64,000 nt of DNA from DATKMP01 sp963790045 (GTDB taxonomy: Bacteria > Bacteroidota > Ignavibacteria > UBA10030). The notes under the pieces are model-generated. The model did not search any database. It saw nothing but the letters and a program-made list of their open reading frames with translations, and had not been told where the DNA came from. Below are positions 9,358 through 19,502 of the stretch, piece after piece; position 1 is the stretch's first letter; every line of letters starts with the position of its first letter. The stretch spans positions 434,001-498,000 of the forward strand of contig CAWBMS010000008.1 of assembly GCA_963790045.1 (NCBI GenBank), written 5' to 3'. The position numbers were made by a program, and so were the translations under genes.

Positions 9358-10353
9358 ATGAAAAATAAAATCGATAGAAAAACAATATTCGCAATCTTCA
9401 TGCTTCTTGGACTGACGCTCAACATTTTGTTGAGCGGTTGCAAGGACTCTCAAGATGAAGAATCAAAAGTAAAATCTGAAACTGCTGCGGTCAAAGATAA
9501 CGGCGAAACGATATTATTTCCGGCACAAAGTCCCGGATTGGAACAAATTCATACTGTGTCGGCAAAAAAAGGATCGGCATTGATTTCTGTTCTTGCGCCG
9601 TCCCGCGTTGTTGCAAATATCATTCCGACAGCATCAGGAAATGATCGGACTGTACTTTTTGAATCATCGGATGTTACATCATTGTATTCCCAATACCGCC
9701 AAGCAAAAATAAATGTTGAACGCACATCGAAAAACTTCGCCCGCACCAAAGAAATGTACGACAATCAAGCTGCAACCGGAAAAGATTTGAATGAAGCAGA
9801 AACCGATGCAGCAAATGCCAAGGCGCAATTTAATGAAGCAGATGGAAAGCTGCGTGCGCTTGGATATAATCCGCAAGAGCTGGAAAAAATATCGACACCG
9901 ACCGTTTGGCTGATTTCCGACGTGACGGAATCGCAATTAAAAGAAGTGCAAAAAGGAGAAGAAGTAGATATTTATTTTACTTCGCTTCCAGGTAAAAAAT
10001 TTCTTGGCCACGCGGAAGCAATCGGTGAAGTCATTGATCCGATAACGCGCACGGTGAAAGTGCGGGTCAGTGCAAAAAATCCTCACGGATTCTTTTTGCC
10101 GGGAATGTTTGCCAAAGTGGATTTTGGCGATCCGATTTCCAATGTGATTCTCTTGCCGCCGTCAGCGGTGGTAACGGTTGAAGGGAAGGATTATGTGTTT
10201 GTTCAATCGAATACCGGTGAGTTTCATCGCCGGGCAGTAACGGTGCTTGATGCCAATCCAACGAATGTTGTGATCGGTTCCGGTGTGGTCGATGGAGATC
10301 AAGTTGTTGTTCAGGGTTCTCTTTTATTAAAGGGCCTCAGTTTTGGTTATTGA
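9358..10353 (+). CDS. RND efflux periplasmic adaptor lipoprotein (CzcB/CusB family)
   Basis: The start at 9358 is preferred because it gives a lipoprotein signal with the lipobox LLSGC; an upstream in-frame ATG at 9295 overlaps the preceding gene. The mature protein has a helical hairpin (FARTKEMYDNQAATGKDLNEAETDAA), then STPTVWLISDVTESQLKEVQKGE and a beta-barrel region with GEVIDPITRTVKVRV and FLPGMFAKVDFG, standard adaptor motifs. It would join the inner-membrane pump to the TolC-like duct. At 331 residues it is shorter than many CzcB proteins, and no histidine-rich metal site was seen. The pump gene starts 34 bases downstream. Confidence 0.87.
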   Translation: MKNKIDRKTIFAIFMLLGLTLNILLSGCKDSQDEESKVKSETAAVKDNGETILFPAQSPGLEQIHTVSAKKGSALISVLAPSRVVANIIPTASGNDRTVLFESSDVTSLYSQYRQAKINVERTSKNFARTKEMYDNQAATGKDLNEAETDAANAKAQFNEADGKLRALGYNPQELEKISTPTVWLISDVTESQLKEVQKGEEVDIYFTSLPGKKFLGHAEAIGEVIDPITRTVKVRVSAKNPHGFFLPGMFAKVDFGDPISNVILLPPSAVVTVEGKDYVFVQSNTGEFHRRAVTVLDANPTNVVIGSGVVDGDQVVVQGSLLLKGLSFGY

Positions 10354-10387
10354 TGAAATCACAACCGAGCATAAAAGGATTTAAATT

Positions 10388-13300
10388 ATGGTAAGAAAAT
10401 TACTTGCATTTGCATTAAGCCAACGACTAACGACGATAGTTATCGTGATGGTAATTATCGCTGCCGGTGTGTGGTCATGGTTTGCATTGAAAAAAGAGGC
10501 GTACCCCGACGTAGGCGATACGGAAGTTACTGTTATCACGATCTATCCAGGCCGTGCTTCGGAAGAAGTGGAACAGCAAATTACGTTGCCGGTTGAACGT
10601 GCACTGAACGGTGTTCCGCGCGTAATCTCCAAACGTTCCAAAACAATCTTTGGCTTATCGGTGGTGCAATTAACATTTGAAGATGGCACGGACGATTATT
10701 TTGCACGCCAGCGCGTTCTCGAAAAATTAAATGATGCCGTTTTGCCGGATGGCATTCAGCCAAGTCTTGCGCCGTTAACTGGTCCTGTTGATGAAGTCTT
10801 CCGCTATGTCATTGAAACATCTGCCAGCCATACACCGATGGAATTGCGGACGATTCAGGATTGGGTTGTTGTTCCAAAATTATTGCAAGTGCCGGGCATT
10901 GCCGATGTCATTAATTTTGGCGGATTGGTCAAGCAGTATCATGTCATCACATCTCCCGAAAAATTATTACGCTACAATCTTACCATTCAAAGTGTGATCG
11001 ATGCTGTGAGCGCAAATAATTTAAATACCGGCGGCGGCATCATTAAACGCGGCGGACAGGGATTTGTTGTTCGCGGCATCGGAGCCATTCGGACGAAAGA
11101 AGATATTCAAAATATCGTTGTCACTTCGCTTGCAGGAGTGCCGATTTTTGTTCACGATCTTGCGACCGTTGAGGAATCTCCATCGCCGCCTACGGGTATT
11201 CTTGGATATACGATGAAGAAAGAAGATTCGACGATTACCGACGTCAGTTCAAGCATTCAAGGATTGGTTGCGATGCGCCGCGGTGAAAATGCAACCGAAG
11301 TCGTCGATTTGCTCAAACAAAAAGTGCAGGAAATTAATGAAAACGATTTGCCGGAAGGCGTTCATCTTTCGATCACGTATGACCGGAGCGATCTCGTAAA
11401 TTATACAATCAAAACAGTCGGCAGAACATTGTTCGAAGGAATTTCTATCGTATTAATTGTACTGATATTTTTTATGGGAAGCGTTCGTTCGGCATTGGTT
11501 GTTGCGACAACAATTCCCGTGTCGATGCTGTTTTCATTCAGCATGATGAAATTGACCGGCATTCCCGCCAATCTTCTTTCTCTCGGCGCAATTGATTTCG
11601 GTATCATCGTCGATGGTGCGGTGGTGATGGTGGAAAATATTATGCGGCGGTATCGCGACGCATCGATGGAAGAACGCAGCAAAGGCATTGTGCGATTTAC
11701 ATTGACCGCAGCTCAAGAAGTCGGTAGAGAAATATTCTTTTCGATTATGATTATCATACTTGCGTACATGCCGATCTTTACGTTCGAGCGCGTGGAAGGA
11801 AAATTGTTTTCACCGATGGCGTATACGCTTGCCTTCGCCATAACCGGTTCATTACTTCTGGCGTTGACCATCATTCCTGTGTTGATGTCTTACATTTACC
11901 GAAAATATTTTACATCAACATCGATTGCTCCGATTGAATGGCACAATCCTGTCTATAAAGCGATGGAACAGGGATATGAAAAACTTTTGGCAGTGGTATT
12001 GAAACGGCCCAAAGCAATTGTTGCCGGTGCATTTGCGATTGTTGCGATAGCAGGATATATTGGCTACAGTTCTATCGGTACAGAATTTTTACCGGAATTA
12101 GATGAAGGTGCCATGAATATTCGATGTTTTTTTCCTGTTGGAATTTCCTTAGATGAGGCGGGAAACTATTGCGGCACAATTCGAAAAATTATCAGCAATC
12201 ATAAACCGGTAAAAATTGTTTTAACGCAGCTTGGAAGAAATGATGACGGAACAGATCCGTACGGCCCGAATCGATTGGAAATATTTGTCGGATTGGAAAA
12301 TTATTCCAAGTGGAATCATAAAATATCCAAAGAAAAATTACTTTCTGAAATAAAAACAGAATTGGAAAATGCAATTCCAAGCGCTCAGTTTTCATTCTCG
12401 CAACCGATTCTCGATAATGTTACCGAAGCAGTAACCGGCAGTGTCGCCGATCTGGCTATACTTGTGAACGGAAATGATTTGGATTTGATGCGGAAAAAAG
12501 CCGATTCGATTCTTGCGATCATTAAAACGATTCCCGGAGCGAGCGAATGCGGCATCGAACAAGAAGGCAATCAGGCGCAGCTTTCGGTCGTAATCGATAG
12601 ACAAGCAACGGCACGTTTCGGCATCAATATAGCGGACATACAAAAGATGATCGAAGCAGCAATCGGCGGACGTATTGTTGGAAAGTTATATGACGGCGAG
12701 CGACGATTCGATATTGTTGTACGCTATAGTCCAGAATATCGCGGTTCCATCGAAGCGATAAAGAATATGCTTGTCACATCTCCTACCGGCGGGCACATTC
12801 CGTTGTCCGAACTTGCTTCCATTGAATTGATTGACGGTCCGACTATTATTCAGCGTGAAGACGGCAAGCGGCAAATTTCAGTTCGGACAAATATTCGCGG
12901 ACGTGATCAAGGAAGTTTTGTTGCTGAAGCGCAGCAGAAAGTGCAAGCCGCTATTACCATTCCGAAAGGGTATGAAATCACTTGGGGCGGACAATTCGAA
13001 AATCTCTCGCGTGCCGCAAAACGATTGGCGATTGTTATTCCTTCCACCATCGGATTGATCGTTATTATTTTGTATGGAATGTACCGAAAGTGGCGGCATG
13101 TTGCTGTGGCTATTGCCGGTATTCCGTTTGCGCTTGTCGGCGGATGTGCTGCGCTGTTCATCCGCGGATATAATTTCAACGTTTCAGCCGGTGTTGGATT
13201 TATTTCGTTGTTTGGAGTTTCGATTATGTCCGGCGTTTTATTTGTTTCTCGCGTCAATCGTATGTTGGATGATGAAGGCATGACAATGAATGAAGCGGTT

Positions 13301-13537
13301 CTTCAAGCGGCACAAATTCAGTTTCGTCCGCTTGTAATGACCATGTCGCTTGCGATGCTCGGATTGATTCCCGCCATGCTTGCTACAGGAATCGGTTCGG
13401 ATGTCCAGCGTCCGCTTGCAACGGTTATCGTTGGTGGATTAGCATCGGCATTAATTCTTACGGCTGTTGCATTGCCTGCGTTATTTGCGACACTCAATCG
13501 TGAATCAAAAGAAAATTCAAATCACGCATCTTCGTAA
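10388..13537 (+). CDS. heavy-metal efflux RND transporter (CzcA/CusA family)
   Basis: The 1049-residue inner-membrane pump has the family length and layout: a first membrane helix, a large periplasmic domain beginning EAYPDVGDTEVTVITIYPGRASEEVE, six helices, a second periplasmic domain, then six more helices. The heavy-metal-exporter signature GAIDFGIIVDGAVVMVEN, about residue 400, carries the charged residues used in proton coupling in CzcA-type pumps. It exports divalent or monovalent metal cations using the proton gradient. Which metal cannot be decided. It forms an operon with the duct and adaptor genes upstream and the DUF190 gene 13 bases downstream. Confidence 0.92.
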   Translation: MVRKLLAFALSQRLTTIVIVMVIIAAGVWSWFALKKEAYPDVGDTEVTVITIYPGRASEEVEQQITLPVERALNGVPRVISKRSKTIFGLSVVQLTFEDGTDDYFARQRVLEKLNDAVLPDGIQPSLAPLTGPVDEVFRYVIETSASHTPMELRTIQDWVVVPKLLQVPGIADVINFGGLVKQYHVITSPEKLLRYNLTIQSVIDAVSANNLNTGGGIIKRGGQGFVVRGIGAIRTKEDIQNIVVTSLAGVPIFVHDLATVEESPSPPTGILGYTMKKEDSTITDVSSSIQGLVAMRRGENATEVVDLLKQKVQEINENDLPEGVHLSITYDRSDLVNYTIKTVGRTLFEGISIVLIVLIFFMGSVRSALVVATTIPVSMLFSFSMMKLTGIPANLLSLGAIDFGIIVDGAVVMVENIMRRYRDASMEERSKGIVRFTLTAAQEVGREIFFSIMIIILAYMPIFTFERVEGKLFSPMAYTLAFAITGSLLLALTIIPVLMSYIYRKYFTSTSIAPIEWHNPVYKAMEQGYEKLLAVVLKRPKAIVAGAFAIVAIAGYIGYSSIGTEFLPELDEGAMNIRCFFPVGISLDEAGNYCGTIRKIISNHKPVKIVLTQLGRNDDGTDPYGPNRLEIFVGLENYSKWNHKISKEKLLSEIKTELENAIPSAQFSFSQPILDNVTEAVTGSVADLAILVNGNDLDLMRKKADSILAIIKTIPGASECGIEQEGNQAQLSVVIDRQATARFGINIADIQKMIEAAIGGRIVGKLYDGERRFDIVVRYSPEYRGSIEAIKNMLVTSPTGGHIPLSELASIELIDGPTIIQREDGKRQISVRTNIRGRDQGSFVAEAQQKVQAAITIPKGYEITWGGQFENLSRAAKRLAIVIPSTIGLIVIILYGMYRKWRHVAVAIAGIPFALVGGCAALFIRGYNFNVSAGVGFISLFGVSIMSGVLFVSRVNRMLDDEGMTMNEAVLQAAQIQFRPLVMTMSLAMLGLIPAMLATGIGSDVQRPLATVIVGGLASALILTAVALPALFATLNRESKENSNHASS

Positions 13538-13550
13538 AGGAATTCATGCA

Positions 13551-13850
13551 ATGACGGAAGTTTCCATATTTTTTGATGAAGACGATTCCTATCAAGATCA
13601 ACCTCTGGCAGAGTACCTTATGCATTATTTCATGCATCACAAAATAAAAGGTGCAACGATTTTTTCGGGAATGATGGGATATGGGCATAAACATCATCTG
13701 CATAAACCCGGAAAGCTCGGAGCAGGCGATGAACGTCCGTTAATGCTGGTATGCATCGATACGGATGAAGCCATAAACGTCGTCTTGCCACATATAAAAG
13801 AAATTGTGAAAGAAGGATTTATTGTTTTAAAAGAAGTTAAAACACCGTAA
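13551..13850 (+). CDS. DUF190 (PII-like fold) protein
   Basis: The 99-residue protein starts at ATG 13551, with AAAGG at 13536-13540 as ribosome site; an upstream in-frame start at 13467 lies inside czcA and is rejected. The core LAEYLMHYFMHHKIKGATIFSGMMGYG is characteristic of DUF190, small proteins structurally like PII signal proteins. Histidines in the GYGHKHHLHKPG segment could bind metal, which is inference. Its place directly after the metal pump suggests a regulatory or sensing role for the efflux system. The biochemical role of DUF190 proteins is not settled. Confidence 0.8.
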   Translation: MTEVSIFFDEDDSYQDQPLAEYLMHYFMHHKIKGATIFSGMMGYGHKHHLHKPGKLGAGDERPLMLVCIDTDEAINVVLPHIKEIVKEGFIVLKEVKTP

Positions 13851-13901
13851 ATTAAAACAATCAACTATTTATTAACGGCTGTAGATTCTCTCTCTCAAAA
13901 T

Positions 13902-15512
13902 ATGCGTCGAATCATTCTTCGAATTACAACGGTATGTGCCGGTCATTGTTTGCTCATAGCATTGCTCTCTGCTCAATCGATGGTGTTGCCGCTCGATCAT
14001 ACATTGAATATTCGTTTGAGTAAGCAATTATATTGCGACAGTACGAGAGCGCACACATCGTTTCAGCCGTACATTCTTTCATCATTCGGATCGCATCTCG
14101 ATTATGATTCGCTTCTATCGGATGGATTGAGTAATCCTTCGGCAAATCCTTCATGGTTGGAGCGAAAAATATTTTCAGAACATTTGCTCGATGTAAAGAC
14201 ACAGGACTATCATTTATATTTTGATTTCTTGCCGGATATTGGTGCGGGATATGAATTGCAAAATCATCGCTCCACCAATCTTGATACGCGCGGTATTGAA
14301 TTGGGCGGAACGATTGGAGACAATTTTGCTTTTAGAACATCCTACTCTGAATCAGTCACAAAGTTTCCTTCGTATCTCGATCAATTTATGCAGCAAACAT
14401 ATATTGTACCGGGGCAAGGGTACATCAAACCGTACAGTCAAAATGAATATGATTATGTGACGGGTTCGATCTCTTACTCGCCGTCGAAATATCTAAACAT
14501 TCAACTTGGACAGGATAAAAATTTTATTGGTGATGGATACCGATCGCTCTTGCTTTCTGATGTCGCTTTTACGTATCCGTTTTTAAAACTCACCACGCAG
14601 GTTTGGGATTTGCAATACACTATTATGTGGACACAATTTCAAATTCCTTCGCCGGGTGGAATTTCAGATTCTACCTTCTGGCCAAAAACGTACGGCGCGT
14701 TTCATTATCTTGATTGGTGTTTGTCGGACCGGTTCACGATTGGTTTCTTTGAATCAGTGATGTGGAAAGCGCAAGACACCGTTAACGGGTACCGCGGATT
14801 TGATTTGAATTATTTAAATCCATTAATCTTTTTTGTCCCTGTTCAATATTCAATGGGATCGCCGGATAAAATGCATATTGGAATAAATCTAAAATATAAA
14901 GTATCAGACAATGTTATCTCGTACGCACAGTTGTATATTGATGAAATGACAATAGGAGAGTATTTTAATAATCGCGGTTATTGGGCGGACAAAAATGCAA
15001 TCCAGCTTGGATGTAAAGCATTCGATGCATTGGATGTTAAAAATTTATATGTGCAAACAGAATTCAACACAGCGACACCGTATGCATATTCGCATAACGA
15101 TCCGGCAACAAGTTATAGCCATTACGAGCAATCGCTCGCCGATCCACTCGGTGCAAATTTTTATGAAGGCATTTTCATCGGCAATTATACAATGAATCGC
15201 TGGATGCTTTCGACGCAATTTAATTATGCTATTTACGGCGCCGATTCCGGCGGCTTAAATTATGGCGGTGATATTTTTAAATCGTACGACACACGCGTCT
15301 CCGATTACGGAAATTACACAACGCAGGGAGTGAAGACACATCTTTGGTATTTGGATTGCAGAGTTGCATATATGTTGAATCCGTTGTTGAATTTACGAGT
15401 CGAATTGGGAGTGACATACAGGCGATTAGCATCCGATCTTGTGCATCAAGAATCCACGTGGATACAATTAGGAATTCGCGGGTCGTTTAAAAATTTATAT
15501 TACGATTTTTAA
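13902..15512 (+). CDS. outer-membrane barrel protein, Wzi/RemB-like
   Basis: The 536-residue protein has a signal peptide (about residues 1-25) and a long series of aromatic-rich alternating beta strands that ends in an aromatic residue (F), typical of an outer-membrane barrel. The segment YLNIQLGQDKNFIGDGYRSLLLSD resembles a motif of capsule-assembly Wzi-like and gliding RemB-like proteins of Bacteroidota. The function here is unproved. It lies 51 bases after the DUF190 gene and may be in the same transcript. It meets the porin gene end to end with a 16-base gap. Confidence 0.6.
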   Translation: MRRIILRITTVCAGHCLLIALLSAQSMVLPLDHTLNIRLSKQLYCDSTRAHTSFQPYILSSFGSHLDYDSLLSDGLSNPSANPSWLERKIFSEHLLDVKTQDYHLYFDFLPDIGAGYELQNHRSTNLDTRGIELGGTIGDNFAFRTSYSESVTKFPSYLDQFMQQTYIVPGQGYIKPYSQNEYDYVTGSISYSPSKYLNIQLGQDKNFIGDGYRSLLLSDVAFTYPFLKLTTQVWDLQYTIMWTQFQIPSPGGISDSTFWPKTYGAFHYLDWCLSDRFTIGFFESVMWKAQDTVNGYRGFDLNYLNPLIFFVPVQYSMGSPDKMHIGINLKYKVSDNVISYAQLYIDEMTIGEYFNNRGYWADKNAIQLGCKAFDALDVKNLYVQTEFNTATPYAYSHNDPATSYSHYEQSLADPLGANFYEGIFIGNYTMNRWMLSTQFNYAIYGADSGGLNYGGDIFKSYDTRVSDYGNYTTQGVKTHLWYLDCRVAYMLNPLLNLRVELGVTYRRLASDLVHQESTWIQLGIRGSFKNLYYDF

Positions 15513-15528
15513 TCGATAAAAAATATTC

Positions 15529-16905
15529 TTAAACACCAATATGCATGCGAACTGAAAAAACCTGTACCGGTCCTTGACGATCAGCATTATAACCGGGATT
15601 TAAAATGAGTTGATAAATACCGGAGACCGTGAGAGTATTCGAGAGCGTGAAGGAATAATTTGCTTCGAAGGCATGCTCTGGAGCATAATGTAATTTTCCA
15701 TCGCCAAGAAGAAATCCGCTGCCGCCTGCCGCTAAATATCTTCGGTGCGGATCGGATAATCCGGAAATGGCATACGCGATTCCGAGGCAGTCATGATCGC
15801 GATGCCAGCCGCTTCCACTGATTGAAATGCCGCCGCTCAACGATTGATCGATCTCTGTGAACATCCATGTTTCATTCTTACCGTCATTCCAGCCAACACG
15901 CGCAAATGCTCCGACAGCATCCGTAAGCTCTTGTTCAACGCTCACGCCGAAGCCGTACTTGGTTCTGCCGGTTTGACGATCAGCAACAATATCCGGCGCA
16001 GCGGGATTTCTTTCCATGCTTTCATCGTAATTTCCCATATTGGCTCTTGTCAGAAACCCGAGCAGCCGTGCAGCTCCTGCGCGAGTGCTAAATTTATATC
16101 GGTAAGTATATTCCAGCGTTTGTGACCATGCTTCAGCAAGGTTCCAGTTCATATCGCTTCCATTGGCAGTCGTCGGTACTAAAGAATATGCATATCGTAA
16201 TTCATAATTTTTCGTTACATATTCCAGAACAATGCTGGGCGTATATCCTCTCGTGTTGGCGGGATAATCCCATGCGCCATTTTCCATCAACGCCCAATCG
16301 ATAAATTGCGTCCGAGGATCGTGACTATATTTATTATCATCAAAATAATCCGCCATGCTGATTTTTCCAACCGTGATGCTGATGTAATTGCTCGGAATTA
16401 TTCCCGCCAATTGATTGGCGTCGCTCGATTGAAATTGTGTTGCCGTATCAAGAGCAAAAATCTGGTGGATATACAATCGTGCCAGTTCGATCTGTGGTTT
16501 CGGATCGCCGACACGATACGATTCACCGTTAGTCTGTGCGGCAATGCCAGTTGCACCGGAAAGTCCGGAGCCACCGGCAATTTCGGGATTGATAAACAGT
16601 GAACCATTGTGCCATAATCTTGTTCCGAGAAACAATGTCGAGGTGACCGTCGATTGAGCATCGGCATCCGGCGAGATGCTGTTGATGCCGGAATAGGGTG
16701 CGCTGAATGCCGGTTTGTTCTGACAGATGATGGTCGTCTGTGCGTGCACGGAAAATTGTTCTGCAGATGCATCCGTATCATTTGTTTGTGCTGCTGAAAT
16801 CCTTATTATGCAAATATCCATAATCAATAGGGGCAGCATAACCATACTGAGGCGCGGCAGGTGTGCCAAGAGAGTTTTTATTGTTTGGATGATGTTCATT
16901 GCCAT
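15529..16905 (-). CDS. carbohydrate-selective porin, OprB-like
   Basis: The 458-residue protein has a signal peptide cleaved near AAQTND. Family features are GTRLWHNGSLFINPEIAGGSGLSGATGIAAQTNGE near residue 95, LARLYIHQIF, the SITVGKISMADYFDDNKYSHDPRTQF block and ALMENGAWDYPANTRGYTP. These match the OprB porin family, which allows diffusion of sugars and other small solutes across the outer membrane. The C-terminus ends in beta-strand-like sequence. It is transcribed towards the barrel gene of the efflux cluster. The substrate cannot be inferred. Confidence 0.85.
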   Translation of the reverse strand: MAMNIIQTIKTLLAHLPRLSMVMLPLLIMDICIIRISAAQTNDTDASAEQFSVHAQTTIICQNKPAFSAPYSGINSISPDADAQSTVTSTLFLGTRLWHNGSLFINPEIAGGSGLSGATGIAAQTNGESYRVGDPKPQIELARLYIHQIFALDTATQFQSSDANQLAGIIPSNYISITVGKISMADYFDDNKYSHDPRTQFIDWALMENGAWDYPANTRGYTPSIVLEYVTKNYELRYAYSLVPTTANGSDMNWNLAEAWSQTLEYTYRYKFSTRAGAARLLGFLTRANMGNYDESMERNPAAPDIVADRQTGRTKYGFGVSVEQELTDAVGAFARVGWNDGKNETWMFTEIDQSLSGGISISGSGWHRDHDCLGIAYAISGLSDPHRRYLAAGGSGFLLGDGKLHYAPEHAFEANYSFTLSNTLTVSGIYQLILNPGYNADRQGPVQVFSVRMHIGV

Positions 16906-17108
16906 AAACGATTTTTTATACTTTCAGTTATCAATGTGAATAGGAACGCATAAAAATATGTAAATACATTCTACGTATTCTTTTTGGTATTCGTCCTCTT
17001 GTGTTGATATAACATAGAGAAAAAAGATACTATGAACAATCACCATTTATAGAAATTGTTCATGCACAGACAATAAATTGGTCGTTGATGGTCGGTTGAA
17101 ATTAACTG

Positions 17109-17163
17109 TAGGGACAGCATTCTGTGTTTGCAACATACAGTGGGCACAAATATACTGTCCCTA
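17109..17163. repeat. inverted repeat in the porin-cheW gap
   Basis: TAGGGACAG (17109-17117) and CTGTCCCTA (17155-17163) form a perfect 9-bp inverted repeat around a 37-base interior that can itself pair weakly. No T-run follows on either strand. The gap 16906-17212 holds no gene. The repeat lies just downstream of cheW on the minus strand and could be a transcript end or a dispersed short repeat. Confidence 0.4.
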
Positions 17164-17212
17164 TTATGATGAGGAAGTATTTTAGAACGATTGAATCGTT
17201 ATAGGCGTATCA

Positions 17213-17674
17213 TCAATTTAACAGCACCTTATCCAGATCCAATAGAATAAGTAGCCGGTCTTCTAATTTTCCGACTGCCGTAATGTATTTCGTATCCACT
17301 CCGGTGGCAAGCTCTGGCGGTGCTTCCGTCACACTTTTGGGAATGCGCGGTACTTCGTTTACACTATCCACGACAAAGCCGATAATTTTGCCGCTCAGTT
17401 CCACAACAACAATCCGGCTGTTCCGGTCATGCTCACGCCGTTCCATGCCAAATCTGCTCCGTAGATCAACAATGGGAATAACCTTCCCTCGTAAATTGAT
17501 GACACCATCAACGTATTGAAGAGTGTTCGGCACTCGGGTTATTTCCAGCATGCGAATGATCTCCTGCACTTTTAAAATATCGACACCGAATTCCTCATCA
17601 CTAATTTTAAAACTGACTAACTGGAGCAGTTCATTGGCTGCTCCAGTAGATTTTGTATTTTGTGTTTCTGTCAT
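17213..17674 (-). CDS. cheW: chemotaxis coupling protein CheW
   Basis: The 153-residue protein couples chemoreceptors to the kinase CheA at the membrane arrays. Family motifs are present: LVSFKISDEEFGVDILKVQEIIR, VPNTLQYVDGVINLRGKVIPIVDLR and VVDSVNEVPRI. An AGGAG site stands before the ATG. It follows the chemoreceptor gene by 11 bases in the same direction, so the two are cotranscribed. cheA is not in the window. Confidence 0.93.
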   Translation of the reverse strand: MTETQNTKSTGAANELLQLVSFKISDEEFGVDILKVQEIIRMLEITRVPNTLQYVDGVINLRGKVIPIVDLRSRFGMERREHDRNSRIVVVELSGKIIGFVVDSVNEVPRIPKSVTEAPPELATGVDTKYITAVGKLEDRLLILLDLDKVLLN

Positions 17675-17685
17675 GATTGTGCTCC

Positions 17686-19419
17686 TTATGCTTCATGCGG
17701 AACAAGTTTACCGTTAGCACGAACTGCTAAATTCGATTTTGCTTTTTCCGGGCGTGCAACAGGTTTCTTTGCATAGTTCTGTTCGGAATCCGACAACTTA
17801 AAGCGACCCACGATCTGTGTCAGATTTTCCGTCAACCGATTCAAATCTTCCGCTGCATGGGCAATTTGCTGTGTGCCTGTTGCTGTCTGACTCGTGACAG
17901 AACTGATCGCATCAACGTTCTTGCTGATCTGCTCGCTCGCACTGGATTGTTCTTCGCTTGCCGCTGCAATCTGGTTCACCATATCCGTCACACGCTGTGA
18001 AATATCGACGATCTCTTTTAAGGATGCTCCGGCTTTATCTGCCAATTGCATGCCTTCATCCACTTTCTGTGTGCCTTGTTCCATCGCATTGACGGCACCA
18101 ACAGTTTCTCCCTGTATCTTCTTTATCATTCCAGCAATTTCTTTTGTTGCTTTCGTCGTGCGTTCTGCAAGTTTACGCACTTCATCGGCAACCACGGCAA
18201 ATCCTCTGCCCTGCTCACCGGCACGTGCGGCTTCGATTGCCGCATTGAGTGCAAGCAAATTCGTTTGATCTGCTATATCATCAATAACTCCGATAATTTC
18301 TCCGATCTGATCGCTCGACTTGCCGAGTTCTTTTACCGTATCCGCTGAACGTTTAACCACATCGGCAATCGTCGTCATTCCGGAAATGGTATCTTCCACC
18401 ACTTTGCCGCCTTTTTCGGCAGCTTGCTTTGCTTCCTTTGCCGTCTCAGATGTATTCGATGCATTTTTAGAGTTTTCGATGATCGTCTTCGTCATTTCTT
18501 CCACAGCGCTTGCTACTTCACCTGCTTGACTCGTCTGCTCTTGCGCACCAGCAGCCATTTCTTCTGTGCTACTGGATATTTGCGTACTAGCACTTGCAAC
18601 GGTGGTTGATGCCTCAGAAATTTGCGAGATTGTTTCATTGAAATATTTTAACATGTGTGACATCGAATTAGCAATATGACCAAATTCATCTTTTCCCTTA
18701 TAATTCACTTCGACGGTCAGGTCACCTTCTGCCATCTTTCCAAGGGCAAAAGCAACTCGATCAATAATAGTAACAAAGAAACGCGTTAAAGCTATACCTA
18801 CTGCAATTGCCACGACAATTCCTGCTATAAGAATCAAAATAATTTCCCATGTTGCGCTTTGTGCAGAAGCTTGATTTTCATCTGCCACTTTTTGGGCGAG
18901 ATTAACTTTTGCATCAATAAGATCTGCCATGCTTTTATTTAAGGTAGCAATGATTGGCGCGCCAACGCCTTTTGTTATTGCTAATGCCTCTTCGCCTCTG
19001 CCTGCATTGGCAAGTTGAATAAATTGTTCCCGAAGTGGCATATATTGTTTATATGCGCTTTGCAATTCATCATATTGTTTTCGTCCGGCTTCTGTTTGAA
19101 TTGTTTTTTCGAATGATGTCAAACTCTTTTCAAACACATCTGAATACTCTTGAATCTTCTGCGAAGACGCCTGCCGTTCTTCGTTTGATTTAAAAAGGAC
19201 TAAATACAACATTTGTGTGCGCATCTGTAAATATGCTTCATTGGCAGCTGCCATATCCTTTATCGGTACAGTTTGAAGTTTGTATAGCTCATCATCATGT
19301 GCAGCGATTGAACGAACGCTGACTATTCCCGTAAAACCAATAATTGCCGCAACAAATACAATAACACCGAACACAAGCAAAAACTTTTTGCTCACTTTTA
19401 GATCGTTAAACCATTGCAT
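17686..19419 (-). CDS. methyl-accepting chemotaxis protein
   Basis: The start at 19419 is chosen because GGAGGA lies a few bases upstream; a GTG at 19434 overlaps that site. The receptor has a first membrane helix (FLLVFGVIVFVAAIIGFTGIV), a four-helix-bundle sensor domain, a second helix (IILILIAGIVVAIAVGIAL), a HAMP segment and a long signalling domain. The hairpin tip IIGVIDDIADQTNLLALNAAIEAARAGEQGRGFAVVADEVRKLAERT is the highly conserved CheA/CheW contact region. No C-terminal NWETF-type tether is present. The ligand is unknown. It forms an operon with cheW. Confidence 0.92.
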   Translation of the reverse strand: MQWFNDLKVSKKFLLVFGVIVFVAAIIGFTGIVSVRSIAAHDDELYKLQTVPIKDMAAANEAYLQMRTQMLYLVLFKSNEERQASSQKIQEYSDVFEKSLTSFEKTIQTEAGRKQYDELQSAYKQYMPLREQFIQLANAGRGEEALAITKGVGAPIIATLNKSMADLIDAKVNLAQKVADENQASAQSATWEIILILIAGIVVAIAVGIALTRFFVTIIDRVAFALGKMAEGDLTVEVNYKGKDEFGHIANSMSHMLKYFNETISQISEASTTVASASTQISSSTEEMAAGAQEQTSQAGEVASAVEEMTKTIIENSKNASNTSETAKEAKQAAEKGGKVVEDTISGMTTIADVVKRSADTVKELGKSSDQIGEIIGVIDDIADQTNLLALNAAIEAARAGEQGRGFAVVADEVRKLAERTTKATKEIAGMIKKIQGETVGAVNAMEQGTQKVDEGMQLADKAGASLKEIVDISQRVTDMVNQIAAASEEQSSASEQISKNVDAISSVTSQTATGTQQIAHAAEDLNRLTENLTQIVGRFKLSDSEQNYAKKPVARPEKAKSNLAVRANGKLVPHEA

Positions 19420-19502
19420 GATGGAATCCTCCACAATTAGTATCTAAATATTTTCGCCCGCACATATATTCTGTGAAGACGAAAGTTAATTATGAATTAT
19501 AT

